From Portunus trituberculatus (taxonomy: Eukaryota > Arthropoda > Malacostraca > Decapoda > Portunidae): a DNA stretch of 64,000 bases. Below are positions 12,087-23,546 of this stretch, one piece after another. Positions within the stretch are counted from its first letter, which is position 1. Every line of letters starts with the position of its first letter. A model generated the notes under the pieces. That model made no database searches. It was given only the letters and a program-made list of their open reading frames with translations, and had not been told where the DNA came from. Made by a program: the position numbers and the translations under genes. The stretch spans positions 30,408,361-30,472,360 of the forward strand of contig NC_059304.1 of NCBI RefSeq assembly GCF_017591435.1, read 5' to 3'.

Positions 12087-12560
12087 TCATACTCCTTAGA
12101 CTGGAAAAAATCGCTTGTCACATTCATTCCTAAAACTCTCATTCCACAGTCACTTAACAACTTCAGGCCAGTCACTATCACACACATCCCTAGCCTCGTT
12201 TGTAAAGACTTTATGTTCGACTGGACTTACTAGTCAAAAAGTCTTCTGACATCCAACAGTTAGGCAACAACCTAATCAGCTTCCTTCAATTCATTCACAG
12301 TCACCTGGACAAAAAACACCTCTCTAGCTATTGTTTTTGTGGACTTCAGAAAAGCCTTTGATCTTGTAGATCACACTGCTGTCTTTAATAAGGCCATCAG
12401 TTTGGGTCTCCTTCCCTACTTGATAATGTGGCTAGCCAACTTCCTTACAGGGAGGCAACAGGCTATCCATTACCAGGGGCCCATCTCCTCTTTCCAAAAG
12501 CTGACCTGTGGAGTCCCCTAGGGCACCAAGATAGGTCCATTGTGCTTCCTGTTACTGACT
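12085..12560 (+). pseudogene. Non-LTR reverse transcriptase scrap (CR1/L2-like)
   Basis: Broken plus-strand frames give NNFRPVTITHIPSLVCKDF (about 12155-12215), then IVFVDFRKAFDLVDHTAVFN (12330-12390), WLANFLTGRQQAIHYQGP, and KLTCGVP-stop-GTKIGPLCFLL (12500-12560). These match RT fingers, the palm aspartate block FRKAFD, and the GVPQGT block with Q replaced by a stop. The catalytic DD loop is missing. It differs from families A-E and G, with its own WLANFLTGR signature. It is a pseudogene. Confidence 0.8.
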
Positions 12561-12640
12561 ACTGTTGACCCTCACTAATTCCACTCAGCTTCTGTGAAGT
12601 ACTGTTGACCCTCACTGATTCCACTCAGCTTCTGCGAAGT
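12561..12640. repeat. 40-bp tandem duplication
   Basis: The unit starting ACTGTTGACCCTCACTAATT occupies 12561-12600 and is repeated at 12601-12640 with two substitutions. It lies directly at the broken 3' edge of the RT scrap. Confidence 0.9.
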
Positions 12641-12752
12641 ATTCCCTTAACTTTGCGAAACCTGCCTTCCCATAATTATATCTTTCATTTTGGTGGTTTG
12701 TTCTTATTTATTGCTGAGCCACTGTCTAGGCTGAATTCAATTAACAGTTTAG

Positions 12753-13050
12753 GGAGGTGGTGGTATAGTGGATAAAGTGGTGAGTGTGGGATTGGGCATA
12801 TGTATACATGTAGGTTCAAATCCCACCATGTACTGCCTTAAAAACTTTGCCATTTGTTGAGTGGTTTAATGTTAGCTACATGTCACCATAATAATGAGGT
12901 TCTAGGTGATTACACCAATGATGCATTTGGGTGGTAATATTGGCCCTAATATGGGTACCACTATAAATAAAATTGCTTGTGCTACTAATGGGTGGAAGCT
13001 GAACAGTACTTTCTATACGTACTCTTCAAATACACCTACAGGTGTTACAG
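12753..13050 (+). mobile_element. tRNA-derived SINE-like element
   Basis: A box-A-like sequence GTGGTATAGTGGATAAAGTG (12759-12778) is followed by a good box B GGTTCAAATCCC (12813-12824) at tRNA-like spacing. Downstream is a non-tRNA body containing CACCATAATAATGAGG and ATAAATAAAATTGC. This is the RNA polymerase III promoter layout of a tRNA-derived SINE. No cloverleaf with a complete acceptor stem was found, so it is not called a tRNA gene. The 3' boundary is estimated. Confidence 0.6.
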
Positions 13051-13061
13051 GCCAAAAAGTA

Positions 13062-14540
13062 AAAAAACAGATGGTCACTTTTCCCTTGAGGGCACTGATA
13101 ATTATAATTCATTTCTTCAATAATGTCAATCTCTTTCATGGTCAATAGATCAAGCCTTTCTTTATACTCCTCTTGATTCCATGCATTAATTGTTGGTGGT
13201 ATATATGCTACTGCAACATCTCTTTTTCCTTTTCTCTTTCCTTTTATCTTAAATTTGATTACTTCTGCCTTACCTTTTCCCATCTCTACATTTTCCACTG
13301 CTATATTTTTCTGGATCAGTAATATCACTCCTCCTCCTTTCTTACTTTTCCTAGATCTCAACCACACATAACTTCCATCTCCAATATTCATATTTTCTTC
13401 TGGCTCATTTAGTTTAGTTTCTGCAATGCTCATGATGTCTGGCTGATTTATCTTAATGTAATTGTTAACTTCATGTAACGTTGATATTATGCCATTTATG
13501 TTTGTGTATGCTACTGATCATTTACTGTTTCTATTTACATTACTGACTCCTCTTATTTTTTCCTTGTCAGATACCACTTCCTCATCCTCTCATCCTTGAC
13601 CTTCCAGTAGAGCTTTTCCTTCTCTTCTTCCTATGTTTTTTTTTTTTCCTCTATTATAAGATCATTTATTTTATTTGTCTCCTCCTTATTCATGTCCCAT
13701 TTATCCAAATTTTTTTGTATTGTTCTGTCTTGTCCAGCCTCCATGCATGTTCTATCACCTCTGATGCAATAGTTTGTGCTCTGAATTTGACTTTCAATAG
13801 TCTTCTTCCTCCATCTGTATATTTTCCTACTCTTGTGTACTTCCTCGATTTCACTCACCCAGTCCTCACCTTCTCCCTGAATACTTCTTACCACATCTTC
13901 TACTACCTTTCTTTGTTCTTTCTCCCCCTTTGATTTGACAAGTTAATTTTCTTCATTTAACCCAAAGATAACCTACTCTTTTTCTTGTCCATTGTATCCC
14001 TTACCATCAATTTTATTTTTCAATATCCTTCACACACTGCCTCTTCCTAATCTTCTTTGCACATCCTCTTGTCCTCCCCGCTTCTTTTGTCACCAGCACC
14101 AGGTCTTGCTTGTCTATCTTTTCAATGCCATTAAACATTTTATGCATTGTTATTAGGTCTCCTCTCTTTTGCCTTGTAAGGTTGGCAATCACATTTCCTT
14201 CAGCTTTTCTTCATATGTTAGGTCTTTTAGTTCCAGCACCATCTTTGTAGCTATCCTCTGGATCCATTCTAGTCTTCTTATATCCTTTTTCAAGCTCAGC
14301 AACCACACCACTGCTGCATATTCCAGCTTTGGACACATCATAGTCATAATAATTTTTCATCATATCCTTCTCAGAGTACTGAAATGCCACCCTAATATTA
14401 GTCAACATTTTATACCTTGATCCAAATATCTTACTTATGTGTTTTCTGCGGCTCAGAGTTTCTTGTATAACCACTCCCAGATCTTTCTTTCTCATCACTT
14501 TTCGTGGCAACATTTTTGTGGCAGCCACTTTTCGTTGCAG
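13062..14540 (-). mobile_element. Decayed CR1-like non-LTR fragments, family H
   Basis: Minus strand. 13433-13062 encodes an endonuclease piece with SIAETKLNEPEENMNIGD, SRKSKKGGGVILLIQK, VAYIPPTINAWNQEEYKERL and CPQGKSDH. 13894-13631 encodes ORF1-like sequence (VRSIQGEGEDWVSEIEEVH, SQIQSTNYCIRGDRTCMEAG). 14528-14150 encodes the RT thumb (LPRKVMRKKDLGVVIQETLS, FGSRYKMLTNIRVAFQYSEK). In transcription order the RT C-terminus comes before ORF1 and the endonuclease. This must therefore be at least two fragments placed side by side, or a rearranged copy. All frames are broken. Confidence 0.7.
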
Positions 14541-14772
14541 CCATCTATCACTAAAAAGCGTCTTGTGTGCACCTGGCCTTACTCATAACAGTCAAAAAGA
14601 CAATATCTAGTAAGTAACATTCATGCTTATGAAACCTACCATTACAATATAGACTGGCCAATGCACTCAGTAAATTCATTTGATGTTCAGGAAACAAATT
14701 TTGACAACTCAACATAATGAAAGTCTAATAAAAAGGAGCTATTTACTTGGGTAATATCACCCAACAAGACTA

Positions 14773-15660
<888 letters not shown>

Positions 15661-15884
15661 GGTTTGTTCATAAAGCTCCACTTCATGCCAGTGGGAAAGC
15701 CAGCACCTCCTCGGCCTCGCAGTCCTGAAGTCTTGATTTCTCCAAGAATCCACTCATGACCCTTGTTCAAAATCTCTTTGGTCTTGTACCAGTCACCTCG
15801 ACTCATGGCTCCTTTTAGTCGCCAGTCGTGGCGACCATACAGATTAGTAAAGATACGATCTTCATCTGCTAAGGGTCCATATAC
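15661..15884 (-). CDS. NDUFV1: NDUFV1 internal exon encoding the mature N-terminal region
   Basis: The 224-nt exon encodes [60 protein letters not shown] and [15 protein letters not shown]. The [13 protein letters not shown] loop is the glycine-rich nucleotide (NADH/FMN) binding motif of complex I 51-kDa subunits. The acceptor is TTATTAG before 15884 and the donor is GTGAGT below 15661. It ends in phase 2 (CC), which the next exon completes with G. The start phase is 0, so the upstream exon must end on a whole codon. The sequence is intact. Arthropod origin is suggested by [19 protein letters not shown], also found in insect orthologues. Confidence 0.96.
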
Positions 15885-16390
15885 CTAATAAGAAAACGGA
15901 AAAAAATATTTATTAACCTCTTCCGGGTGGAGGATCTATATAGATGTTTAAAAAACGGGACTTTTTGTAGGATCGTCTATATATATTATTTTACTGCACT
16001 TATTTGTAGTGTGGCCTATATATAGATGATTCCATACAAGTAACAAAATTTATAAAATGAATCGCTATTTGCCATCTCAAACACCCAAACATTGGTCAAC
16101 ATGGCCTCTCAAGGTGACCACCACTTGTGCTTTGCTGATGATGGATATGTTATGCACACAAGCTAACACCGGAAATTTTTGCATTTTTTACACTTTTTTA
16201 CACTTACTATGTACCACACACCAGCAACGTTGTCTAAAAATGAATAGGTAAAAAAGAAGTACATATGTGGAAAATACAAAGAAAAGTGGAAGTAATTAAC
16301 ATCCAAGTCACAAGTCCTGGATGTGAGTAACTAAAACATTCATACAAATAAATTGAAACATTATTATCAACCAAACACAAACAACACTTA

Positions 16391-16530
16391 CATATAGATT
16401 CAATTGTTTGTTCAGTTTTGTGGCAGAATCTATATATAGATGTCAATTGCTCAGTTTTGCAGCAGAGTCTATATATAGATTCAATTGTTTGTTCAGTTTT
16501 GTGGCAGAGTCTATATATAGATGTCAATCT
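16391..16530. repeat. Minisatellite with alternating 42- and 39-bp units
   Basis: Units begin ATAGATTCAATTG (16394, 42 bp; 16475, 42 bp) and ATAGATGTCAATTG (16436, 39 bp; partial at 16517). They share TCAGTTTTG(T/C)(G/A)GCAGA(A/G)TCTATAT. Together they form an 81-bp higher-order unit. Related TATATAGATG words occur nearby at about 15928 and 16018. Confidence 0.9.
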
Positions 16531-16879
16531 GGAGTACCCAATTGCTGGGAAACTATATACTATAGACATATGGATGAAAGTCAGCAGAGTCTATATATGT
16601 ATGATTTTTTTTTATTTGGTAGTTCACTCATCTGCCTTGCTACAAGAAAGGGGAGATAAATAACTTATAGGGGCCAATAAGAATGACATTCATACAGAGT
16701 CCAACCTCAGTTACCAAATACCAACCTTTTCAGACAAATTGCTTTTCAAATAAATATCTAAACTTATAATTGCTTCATTTGCTGAGTTATGTTTTCAAAC
16801 AAAGGTTACTTAACTTGAAAATCAGAACACAAAGCAAGTTTCAATTTTTTTTATGTAACAGGGGGAAAACTGGCCACAG

Positions 16880-17430
16880 ACAACATAAACTTAAGAGGGG
16901 AGAGAAAAAAAAAAAAAATAGCATACAAGTTGCCAATCCCCTAGCACGTCCATGAGAGTTAGGCAAAATAAAGGGATGTCTTGAAACCTCCCTCTTAAAT
17001 AAAGTCAAGCCATAGAAAGTTAGAAATACGCAAGTAGGCAGGGAATTCCAGAGTTTAGCAGAGAAAGGTAGGAATGATCGAAAGTACTGGTTAATTCTTG
17101 CATTAGAGAGTTGGACATAATAGGAGTGAGAGGAAGAAGAAAGTCTTGTGCAGCGGGACTGCAGGAGAAATGGACATATGCAGTTGGCAGGGAAATAACA
17201 GTAGAAGATAGCAAGAGATGCAATATCCTGACAGTGAGAAAGAGGCTGAAGATAGTCAGTCGGAGAAGAGGAGTTGATGAGATTAAATGCTTTTGATTCC
17301 ACCCTATCTAATAAAACTGCATGAGTGGAAACCCCCATACATGCGAAGAGTACTCCATACATGGGTAGATAAAGACCTTGAACAGGGTTAGCAATTGGGA
17401 GTGGGGAGTGAGAAAAACTGGCAGAGATGC
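16880..17430 (-). pseudogene. Family G (Jockey-like) ORF2 C-terminal fragment
   Basis: Minus-strand frames encode VFIYPCMEYSSHVWG (about 17370), then LLDRVESKAFNLINSSSPTD, LAIFYCYFPANC, RCTRLSSSSHSYYVQLSNAR and FLPFSAKLWNSLPTCVF (about 17340-16990). This is the post-RT C-terminal domain typical of Jockey-type ORF2 proteins (MEYGSHVWGGS... region). There are frameshifts. Its 5' edge is fused to family D RT near 17430. The same fragment type recurs at 40215-40451 and 45163-45340. Confidence 0.8.
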
Positions 17431-20290
17431 CAGGACCATGTTTTTCTCCCTTTCATCAGTTGGACATTTCTTGGCATTAAACTCCAATTTCCACTTCTTG
17501 CTCCATTCATAGATCTTGTTTAAATCTTCCTGTAACAGTAGACAGTCCTCTCTGGTTTTGATAACTTTCAGCAACTTTGCATCATCAGCGAATAAATTCA
17601 TATAGCTGTTTATCCCAATGTGAATGTCGTTTACATAAACTTGAAACATAATGGGGGCTAACACTGACCCTTGTGGCACTCCGCTAGTTACTTTACTCCA
17701 AGATGAGTATGTATCTCTGATCACAGTTCTCATTTCCCTATCCTTCAAATAATCTCTTGTCCATTCGAGCAAGGTTCCACACAGTCCTCCTATGATCTCT
17801 AGTTTCCAAAGAAGTCTTCCGTGAGGGACTATCAAATGCCTTTTTAATGTCAAGGTATACTGTGTCTACCCATCCATCTTTGTTTTCAAGTCCTGCAATA
17901 ACTCTCAAGTGGAAGCTTAATAAATTTGATACACATGACCGCCCTGTCCTGAATCCAAATTGTCTGTTCGATATGACTTGCTCCTCTTCTAGAAATTTCA
18001 CCCACTTTTCTTTGATAATTATTTAACATAACTTCCCTACAACACTTGTAAGTGATACTGGTCTGTAGTTTAGTAGTTCAGTTGCCTTTCTTCCTTTAAA
18101 TATCAGTGTTACATTGGCTCTCTTCCACTCTTGTGGAACTTTCCCTTCATTTATTAAACTTTTAATTATTTCCCAAATTGGATCCAGTAATTGCTCTTTA
18201 TATTCTTTTAACACCCAGCCTGATACACCATCTGGCCCCATTGCTTTTCTGACTTCCAACCATTCCAGTAATCTTCCAATATCCTCTTTGTGCACTGCAA
18301 TCTCCTGCAATCCTTGGCAATTCAATGTCTTATCAAGTTCTGTGAAATCATCATCTTCAGTGAATACCATTTTGAAGCTCTCATTCATTATTTCACACAT
18401 TTCTTTCTCTGTTTAGTATGTCTTTCCTTCTTTAATTATTTTTTCAATTGTTTACTTATTCTTCGTTTTGCCATTTATAAACTTGTGGAAAAGTTTGGGT
18501 TCATCCTTGCTTTTATCCACTACATCTTTCTCAAACTTTCTTTCTTCCTCTCTCCTTACTCTAATATATTCATTTCTAGTATCTTTGTACTGCCGACTAT
18601 TATAGTCACTTCCCTGATTTAAGAGTTTCTTCCATGGTTTATCCTTTGCCTTTTTTGCTTGTATACATCTAGCATTGTACCAAGCATGTATTTTTTTCTG
18701 AACTCTATAAGCAGGAACAAACTTTTTTACTCCTTCATAGTATTTTTGTAAGAATATATCATATTTCTCTTGTACAGTCTTCCTGCACATAATATTACTC
18801 AACTCAATATCAGCAAAATAACTCCTTAATTTTTCAAAATCCGCTTTTGCATAATTTAATCTCTCTCCTTTATAGTCCTCTCTGTAACTTATCTCATCTT
18901 CCTCCTGCATTTGCACCTCTAATGTCACATGATCACTTTTCCCCATTGGACTAAGGTATTGTATGATTGGAGGGGACTCTGGTTTCTTTGTGAAGACTAA
19001 GTCCAGCAATGATGGTTCTTCTACCCCCTGTACCTTGTTGACTCCTTCACCCACTGGTCCCATTGTATTAACCATAGTTAGCTGTAACACTTTCTCACTC
19101 CACTGCCCAGCATTTTCCATTACTTTCATCTCTCTCCACTTTATTTTTTTTACAGTTAAAGTCTCCTACTATGAGTATTTTTCTATCTCTTCTTATCATG
19201 TTACCTAGGCACTTTATCACCTCTCTTTGAATATCTTTATGCTCTTCTCATCCCCATGTATTAGTCTTTGGTGGAACATAAGTGACTATAATTTTTCTTT
19301 TTTTCAAATCTTCTGTTCTGATTGTTACTCCCATTACTTCCACCATATTGCACATCCTCCACACATATGTTATCACGAACCATTATTAGCACTCCTCCTC
19401 CCCCTTTATCCTTCCTGTCCCTCCTCCAGGTATTATATCCTTCCTCTTTAAAGTTGACATGGATCTCTTTTTTCAGTTTTGTTTCAACAATGCACATTAC
19501 ATCTGGCTTTTTCTCTTTTAAATAATCCCTTACTTCCAATATACTTGATAACAAATCATCTATGTTAGTATAAGTCACTCTTAATTTATTACTTCCTACA
19601 TGACCTCCACTTTTTCCTTAGATACCACTTCTTTAGTCTCATATCCAGAACCCTCCAGTAAAAATTCTTTTTCTCTATCTCTGTCCTTTTCTCGTTTTTT
19701 TCCTTAGCTTCACTTCTTAACACTTTCTCCTTTTCCCTTTCCTCTATGCTCATATCTCTTTTTATCCATATTTCCCTATGACCGATATCATCAGCCAGCT
19801 TCCCTTTTCTAGCCATAATTTCCTCTACAGCCACTTGAGATCTCATTTTCACCTTTATTAGTCTCTTTCCTCCTTCACTATACCTTCCCAGTCTAACCAC
19901 TTCCTCTACCTCTTGCTCAAATTCTTGTGTCTTATCTTGATAACTGTTTTGGCCATTTCCCTTTCTTCACGTTGTTTGGATTTTTCCTTTCTCTCATCCC
20001 ATAAATCACAAAGCTTTTTTTCTTGTCCACTGCATCTCACACTAAATCTTCCTTCTCCCTGATAATTTCTATTACAGCAATTTTTGGGGTTCTCCTGAAT
20101 TTGCCTCCTTAACCCTTCTGAAAATTTGACTTTTTCCTCTTCTTGCTCTTCTTTCCATTCATTTCTAAATTCTTTCAACTTGTTATCACATAGATCACCT
20201 TCTACCCTGTCTGTAATCCCTTGCTGCACTTTATCCTGCAAGTTCTTTAGAGAACTTTCATAATTTTGACATGTTATTTTAAGAACGTCA
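17431..20290 (-). mobile_element. CR1-like retrotransposon, family D (both ends missing)
   Basis: Minus strand from 20290 down. ORF1 coiled-coil parts lie at 20241-19906 and 19900-19589 (WIKRDMSIEEREKEK; WYLRKKW). The endonuclease N-terminus is at 19578-19261 (TYTNIDDLLSSILEVRDYLK, CIVETKLKKEI). The endonuclease C-terminus and connector are at 19129-18452 (MGKSDHVTLEVQMQEED, AWYNARCIQAKKAK). RT fingers are at 18400-18023 (RKAMGPDGVSGWVLKEYKEQ, RANVTLIFKGRKATELLNYR) and 18001-17738, and the palm at 17853-17450 (SGVPQGSVLAPIMFQVYVND, LFADDAKLLKV). ORF2 has several frameshifts. The 3' end is replaced near 17430 by a family G fragment. The 5' end is cut off exactly where the (TG)n tail of B1 starts (20291). 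Confidence 0.85.
18452..19129 (-). pseudogene. Family D ORF2 endonuclease C-terminus and connector
   Basis: 225-codon frame. It contains SLLDLVFTKKPE and SPMGKSDHVTLEVQ (SDH is the conserved apurinic-endonuclease histidine motif), then YAKADFEKLRSYFADIELSN, AWYNARCIQAKKAKDKPWKK and LFHKFINGKTKNK. It ends before the RT. The endonuclease belongs to the exonuclease-endonuclease-phosphatase fold that nicks target DNA in non-LTR elements. The N-terminal endonuclease is in another frame (19578-19261), so it is not functional as it stands. Confidence 0.8.
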
Positions 20291-20339
20291 TGTGTGTGTG
20301 TGTGTATTCACCTAGTTGTAATTTTACAGGGCCTGGGTA

Positions 20340-21773
20340 TCATACTCGTGTGGCCCCATCTCCATATCTACACACATCCAACTTTCCTTTAAAACTATGC
20401 ACACTCCTCGCTGACACCACCTCCTCACTCAAACTATTCCACACCTCCACACATCTTTGTGGGAAGCTATATTTCTTTACATCCTTCAAACATATTCCCT
20501 TGACTATCTTTTTACAATGTGATCTCGTAGTTCTATTTAAATTTTCCTCTCTCAACATCATTTGCTCATTATCCACTTCATCCAAACCGTTCAACAGTTT
20601 ATAAACCTGTATCAAATCTCCTCTTTCTCTTCTTTGTTCCAAGGTAAGCAAATTAATTTCTTTTAATCTCTCCTCATAGGTCATTTCTGCCAATTCCAGA
20701 ACCATTTTTGTTGCCATTCTCTGCAATCTCTCCAACTTCCTTATATGCTTCTTTTTATAAGGGGACCAAACCACTCCAGCATATTCCAATCTTGGTCTAA
20801 TTACCGTAATAATCAATTTCTTCATCATATCTTTATCCATATAATGAAAGGCTAATCCAATATTTCTAATCAAATTATATGTTTCTCCAAACATCTTGTC
20901 AATATGAGCCTCAAACTGCCCATGGTCTTGTATTATCACTCCCAAATCCTTTTCCTTTTCCAGCTTTTTCAACAATACTCCTTCACCCATCTTATATGAC
21001 CCTCTTGACCGTCTTCCACTCTTCCCCATCTCCATCACATGACTTTTGCTCAGATTAAATTCCATCTCCCACCTCTTGCTCCACTCCCAAATCCTATCGA
21101 GATCTGCCTGTAAAATTTCACAATCTTCTTCACTCTTCACACACCTACACAACTTCACATCATCCACAAACAAATTAATATAACTGTTTACTCCCTCTGG
21201 CATATCATTAATATATACAAGGAAAAGTATTGGTGCCAGCACTGAACCTTGTGGGACTCCACTCTCCACCACCAACCAGTCCGACTTTGCATCCCTTATT
21301 ACCATTCTCATCTCCCTCCATCTCAAGTAGTTTTCCATCCACTTTAACACTTTTCCCTTCAGTCCTCCATAAATCTCTAATTTCCATAGCAGTCTCATGT
21401 GAGGTACCTTGTCAAAAGCTTTTTTTAAATCCAAATATACACAGTCCATCCATCCCTCTCTCTCTCTCTTGTATTTGTCAACCACTCTTGAATAAAAGCT
21501 CAGTAGATTTGTTACACATGACCTCCCTTTCCTAAAGCCAAATTGATGATCTGCTAATAACTTATGATCCTCCAGGAACCGTATCCAATATTTCTTTATC
21601 ACCCTCTCACAAATCTTACCGACCACACTTGCTAAAGACACAGGTCTATAGTTAAGAGGCTCCTCCTTACTGCCTCCCTTATAAATGGGCACCACTTCAG
21701 CTCTTTTCCACTCTACCAGTACTTTCCCGGTTTCTAATGAGCACCTTATAATATCATATAATGGATCTATCAA
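20340..21773 (-). CDS. B1 ORF2 reverse transcriptase and C-terminal domain (fragment)
   Basis: 477-codon open frame, the longest RT in the window. It runs DPLYDIIRCSLETGKVLVEW (RT block 1), YRPVSLASVVGKICE, HQFGFRKGRSCVTNLLSFYS, then VYLDLKKAFDKVPH (palm aspartate), SGVPQGSVLAPILFLVYIND, LFVDDVKLC, FNLSKSHVMEMG, RPRLEYAGVVWSPYKKKH, and the C-terminal VEVWNSLSEEVVSARSVHSF, ending RYGDGATRV. The catalytic loop reads FVDD here and FADD in B2; both aspartates are present. Its N-terminus is cut off by the Tigger insertion, so the protein cannot be complete. It would copy element RNA at the nicked target site. Confidence 0.9.
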   Translation of the reverse strand: MIDPLYDIIRCSLETGKVLVEWKRAEVVPIYKGGSKEEPLNYRPVSLASVVGKICERVIKKYWIRFLEDHKLLADHQFGFRKGRSCVTNLLSFYSRVVDKYKREREGWMDCVYLDLKKAFDKVPHMRLLWKLEIYGGLKGKVLKWMENYLRWREMRMVIRDAKSDWLVVESGVPQGSVLAPILFLVYINDMPEGVNSYINLFVDDVKLCRCVKSEEDCEILQADLDRIWEWSKRWEMEFNLSKSHVMEMGKSGRRSRGSYKMGEGVLLKKLEKEKDLGVIIQDHGQFEAHIDKMFGETYNLIRNIGLAFHYMDKDMMKKLIITVIRPRLEYAGVVWSPYKKKHIRKLERLQRMATKMVLELAEMTYEERLKEINLLTLEQRRERGDLIQVYKLLNGLDEVDNEQMMLREENLNRTTRSHCKKIVKGICLKDVKKYSFPQRCVEVWNSLSEEVVSARSVHSFKGKLDVCRYGDGATRV

Positions 21774-21783
21774 TTCTTCTCTA

Positions 21784-23413
21784 CAGTACCCTCCCGAGTT
21801 TAGTGCTTGCTTTCTTCTTAAGATATAGCGCCAAACTCGAGGATCGCTAAACTCGGGGTATTGAAAACAATGTAAAAACGCTTATTCATTCTGGCCCGGG
21901 ACGAAGCTGATTTTTTTTCCTCCCCACTTTACTCCCTTATTTCAAAATACCGATAAATTGGTGGGTGTATTCAGTTTCAGTGAAGAATGCTCTTGTTAAG
22001 ACGAAAAAACTGGGATACACACTTTATTGAAAAGAACAAAAAGAGAAAAGAAATAATAAGAACTCTAACAGCACATAATCTCACTCTGGGGCATGGTCCG
22101 CTAGCGCAAAGCCTTCAAATTCGTTGCCCAAATCCACGGGGGCTACCTTATCGTCGACCAGCAGCTCATCACCATCATCATCCTTCTCAGCAACAACAGT
22201 AGGTGGTGTGTCTTCTCGCTTGTCACGGTTACTGAAGTATCTTGTGATCAAGGCCTGTTGTCGTTTTTTCATTCGTGCTTTGTACATCTGTTTGTATTCA
22301 TTTAATCCCTTTTGAACTGCGTGGATGCATGTCACACGTCGGTCAGAATTTGAATCAAAATTGCAAATGGCCTCCTTTAATTTTTCTGTAATTGCAAATA
22401 TTTCTGTTAATTGGTAAACAGTTAGCTCATCGTCCTTTTCCTTTTACTCTTCTTTTTCTTCTTCCTCGTGCTCCTTTTCAAGCATGTCTTCCGCACTAGG
22501 TTCGGCGACTCTCTCTCCAATAAGATTTTCTATGTCAGAGAGATCGTAACCGCCGTCCTCAGTCATCTGTTTCAAGACACCAATGAAACTTTCCACCTCT
22601 TCTGTAGATGCGTCTGCTGCTTCACCCAGACATCGTGCCCTCTTGAACGAGTGTCTTTCTTTGAACCTTGAGAACCAGCCATTACTAGCAGAGAAAGGTG
22701 GAGGATTGTCAATGTTTAACTTACGTGCCACTGCAGCATATATTTCTCTTGCCTTCTGTCTTACCTTACCAGAAGATATGCACACATTTCGGTCATTTTT
22801 GTCAACAATATATTTCTTCAAATAGTGTTCTGTTGTTACCATCAACTTGCTTGTAGGATGCGTGATGTGAGCAACTTGAATCACAGAGCTCCTCGGCGTC
22901 TTTCAGGAAACGCTTTTATTTCCTCACGTTTCGCTCTTATTCCTCTAACAGTAGACTCACTAATGTTGAACAAGTTTCCAACGGCAACAGGTCCCATTCC
23001 AGCATCAAGCTTATCCAACACTTCGCCTTTTTCCTTCATGTTTAACAGTCTTTTCTTCTTACCCTGCCTCTCTGGCCTGCTTCCTTTTGCAAGTAGGTTT
23101 CTTGAGCCACATGCTGCAGTGCCTCCTTTATTTCCTGACATCACAATTAATTAGCTTGCATATAAGAACTATCAAGATGCTGGTGGAAGAGGGCTAAGGA
23201 CGCATGCACACGTGGTCAGCTCAGTCAGCCAACTGCAGGAGTCTTGGGGCAGCATACGTGACGCCGCCCGGAAGTAAACGCGACCGATACTTGTCAAAGC
23301 AGCGCGAAACTCGGGGCGATACAGCCCCAAACTCGGGATGGTAAGAATTTAGGACTAAGCGCCAAATTCGAGGATCGCAAAACTCGGATAGCGCTAAACT
23401 CGGGAGGGTACTG
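21784..23413 (-). mobile_element. Tigger/pogo-like DNA transposon copy 1, internally deleted
   Basis: Terminal inverted repeats CAGTACCCTCCCGAGTTTAG (left, 21784) and its complement ending at 23413 are each flanked by TA (21782-21783, 23414-23415), the Tc1/mariner-superfamily target duplication. The element is 1630 bp. It lies in B1 ORF2. Its subterminal TAGCGCTAAACTCGGG-type words repeat several times (CTCGAGGATCGC; AACTCGGG) near both ends. It encodes transposase pieces on the minus strand but lacks the DDE catalytic core, so it could move only with help from another copy. A relative at 30025-31264 has the same ends. Confidence 0.93.
22084..23144 (-). pseudogene. Tigger-like transposase remnant lacking the DDE domain (copy 1)
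   Basis: The frame at 23144-22881 has KKKRLLNMKEKGEVLDKLDA and VGNLFNISESTVRGIRAKRE, a psq-type HTH. The next frame at 22884-22444 has VCISSGKVRQKAREIYAAVA, FSASNGWFSRFKERHSFKRA (the CENP-B-type HTH that binds transposon ends), and a C-terminus rich in Asp/Glu. After MTEDGGYDL the sequence jumps to SDIENLIGERVAEPSAEDML. The roughly 200-residue DDE nuclease normally found there is missing. A last C-terminal piece is in another frame (22335-22084, RMKKRQQALITRYFS). One frameshift separates the two HTH parts. Confidence 0.88.
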
Positions 23414-23546
23414 TACATTCCTTCAATAATTTTCCTGAAACTTCATCTGGTCCCATCGCTTTATCATCTTTAAGTTCCTCCAACATTTTATATAACTCCT
23501 TTTTAGGTATCTTAATGTCATCCATGTGCACATTTCCTTCTACATT

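Noticed and set aside
12753..12830. Functional tRNA gene
   Set aside because: A and B boxes are present but no acceptor stem or anticodon arm could be paired, so a SINE is more likely.
16391..16530. CRISPR-like array
   Set aside because: Units are contiguous and alternate in length, with no unique spacers; this is a minisatellite in a eukaryotic intron.
22444..22884. CENP-B-like host gene
   Set aside because: The HTH domains are within a TIR-bounded, TA-flanked Tigger element with a deleted DDE core, so it is a transposon remnant.
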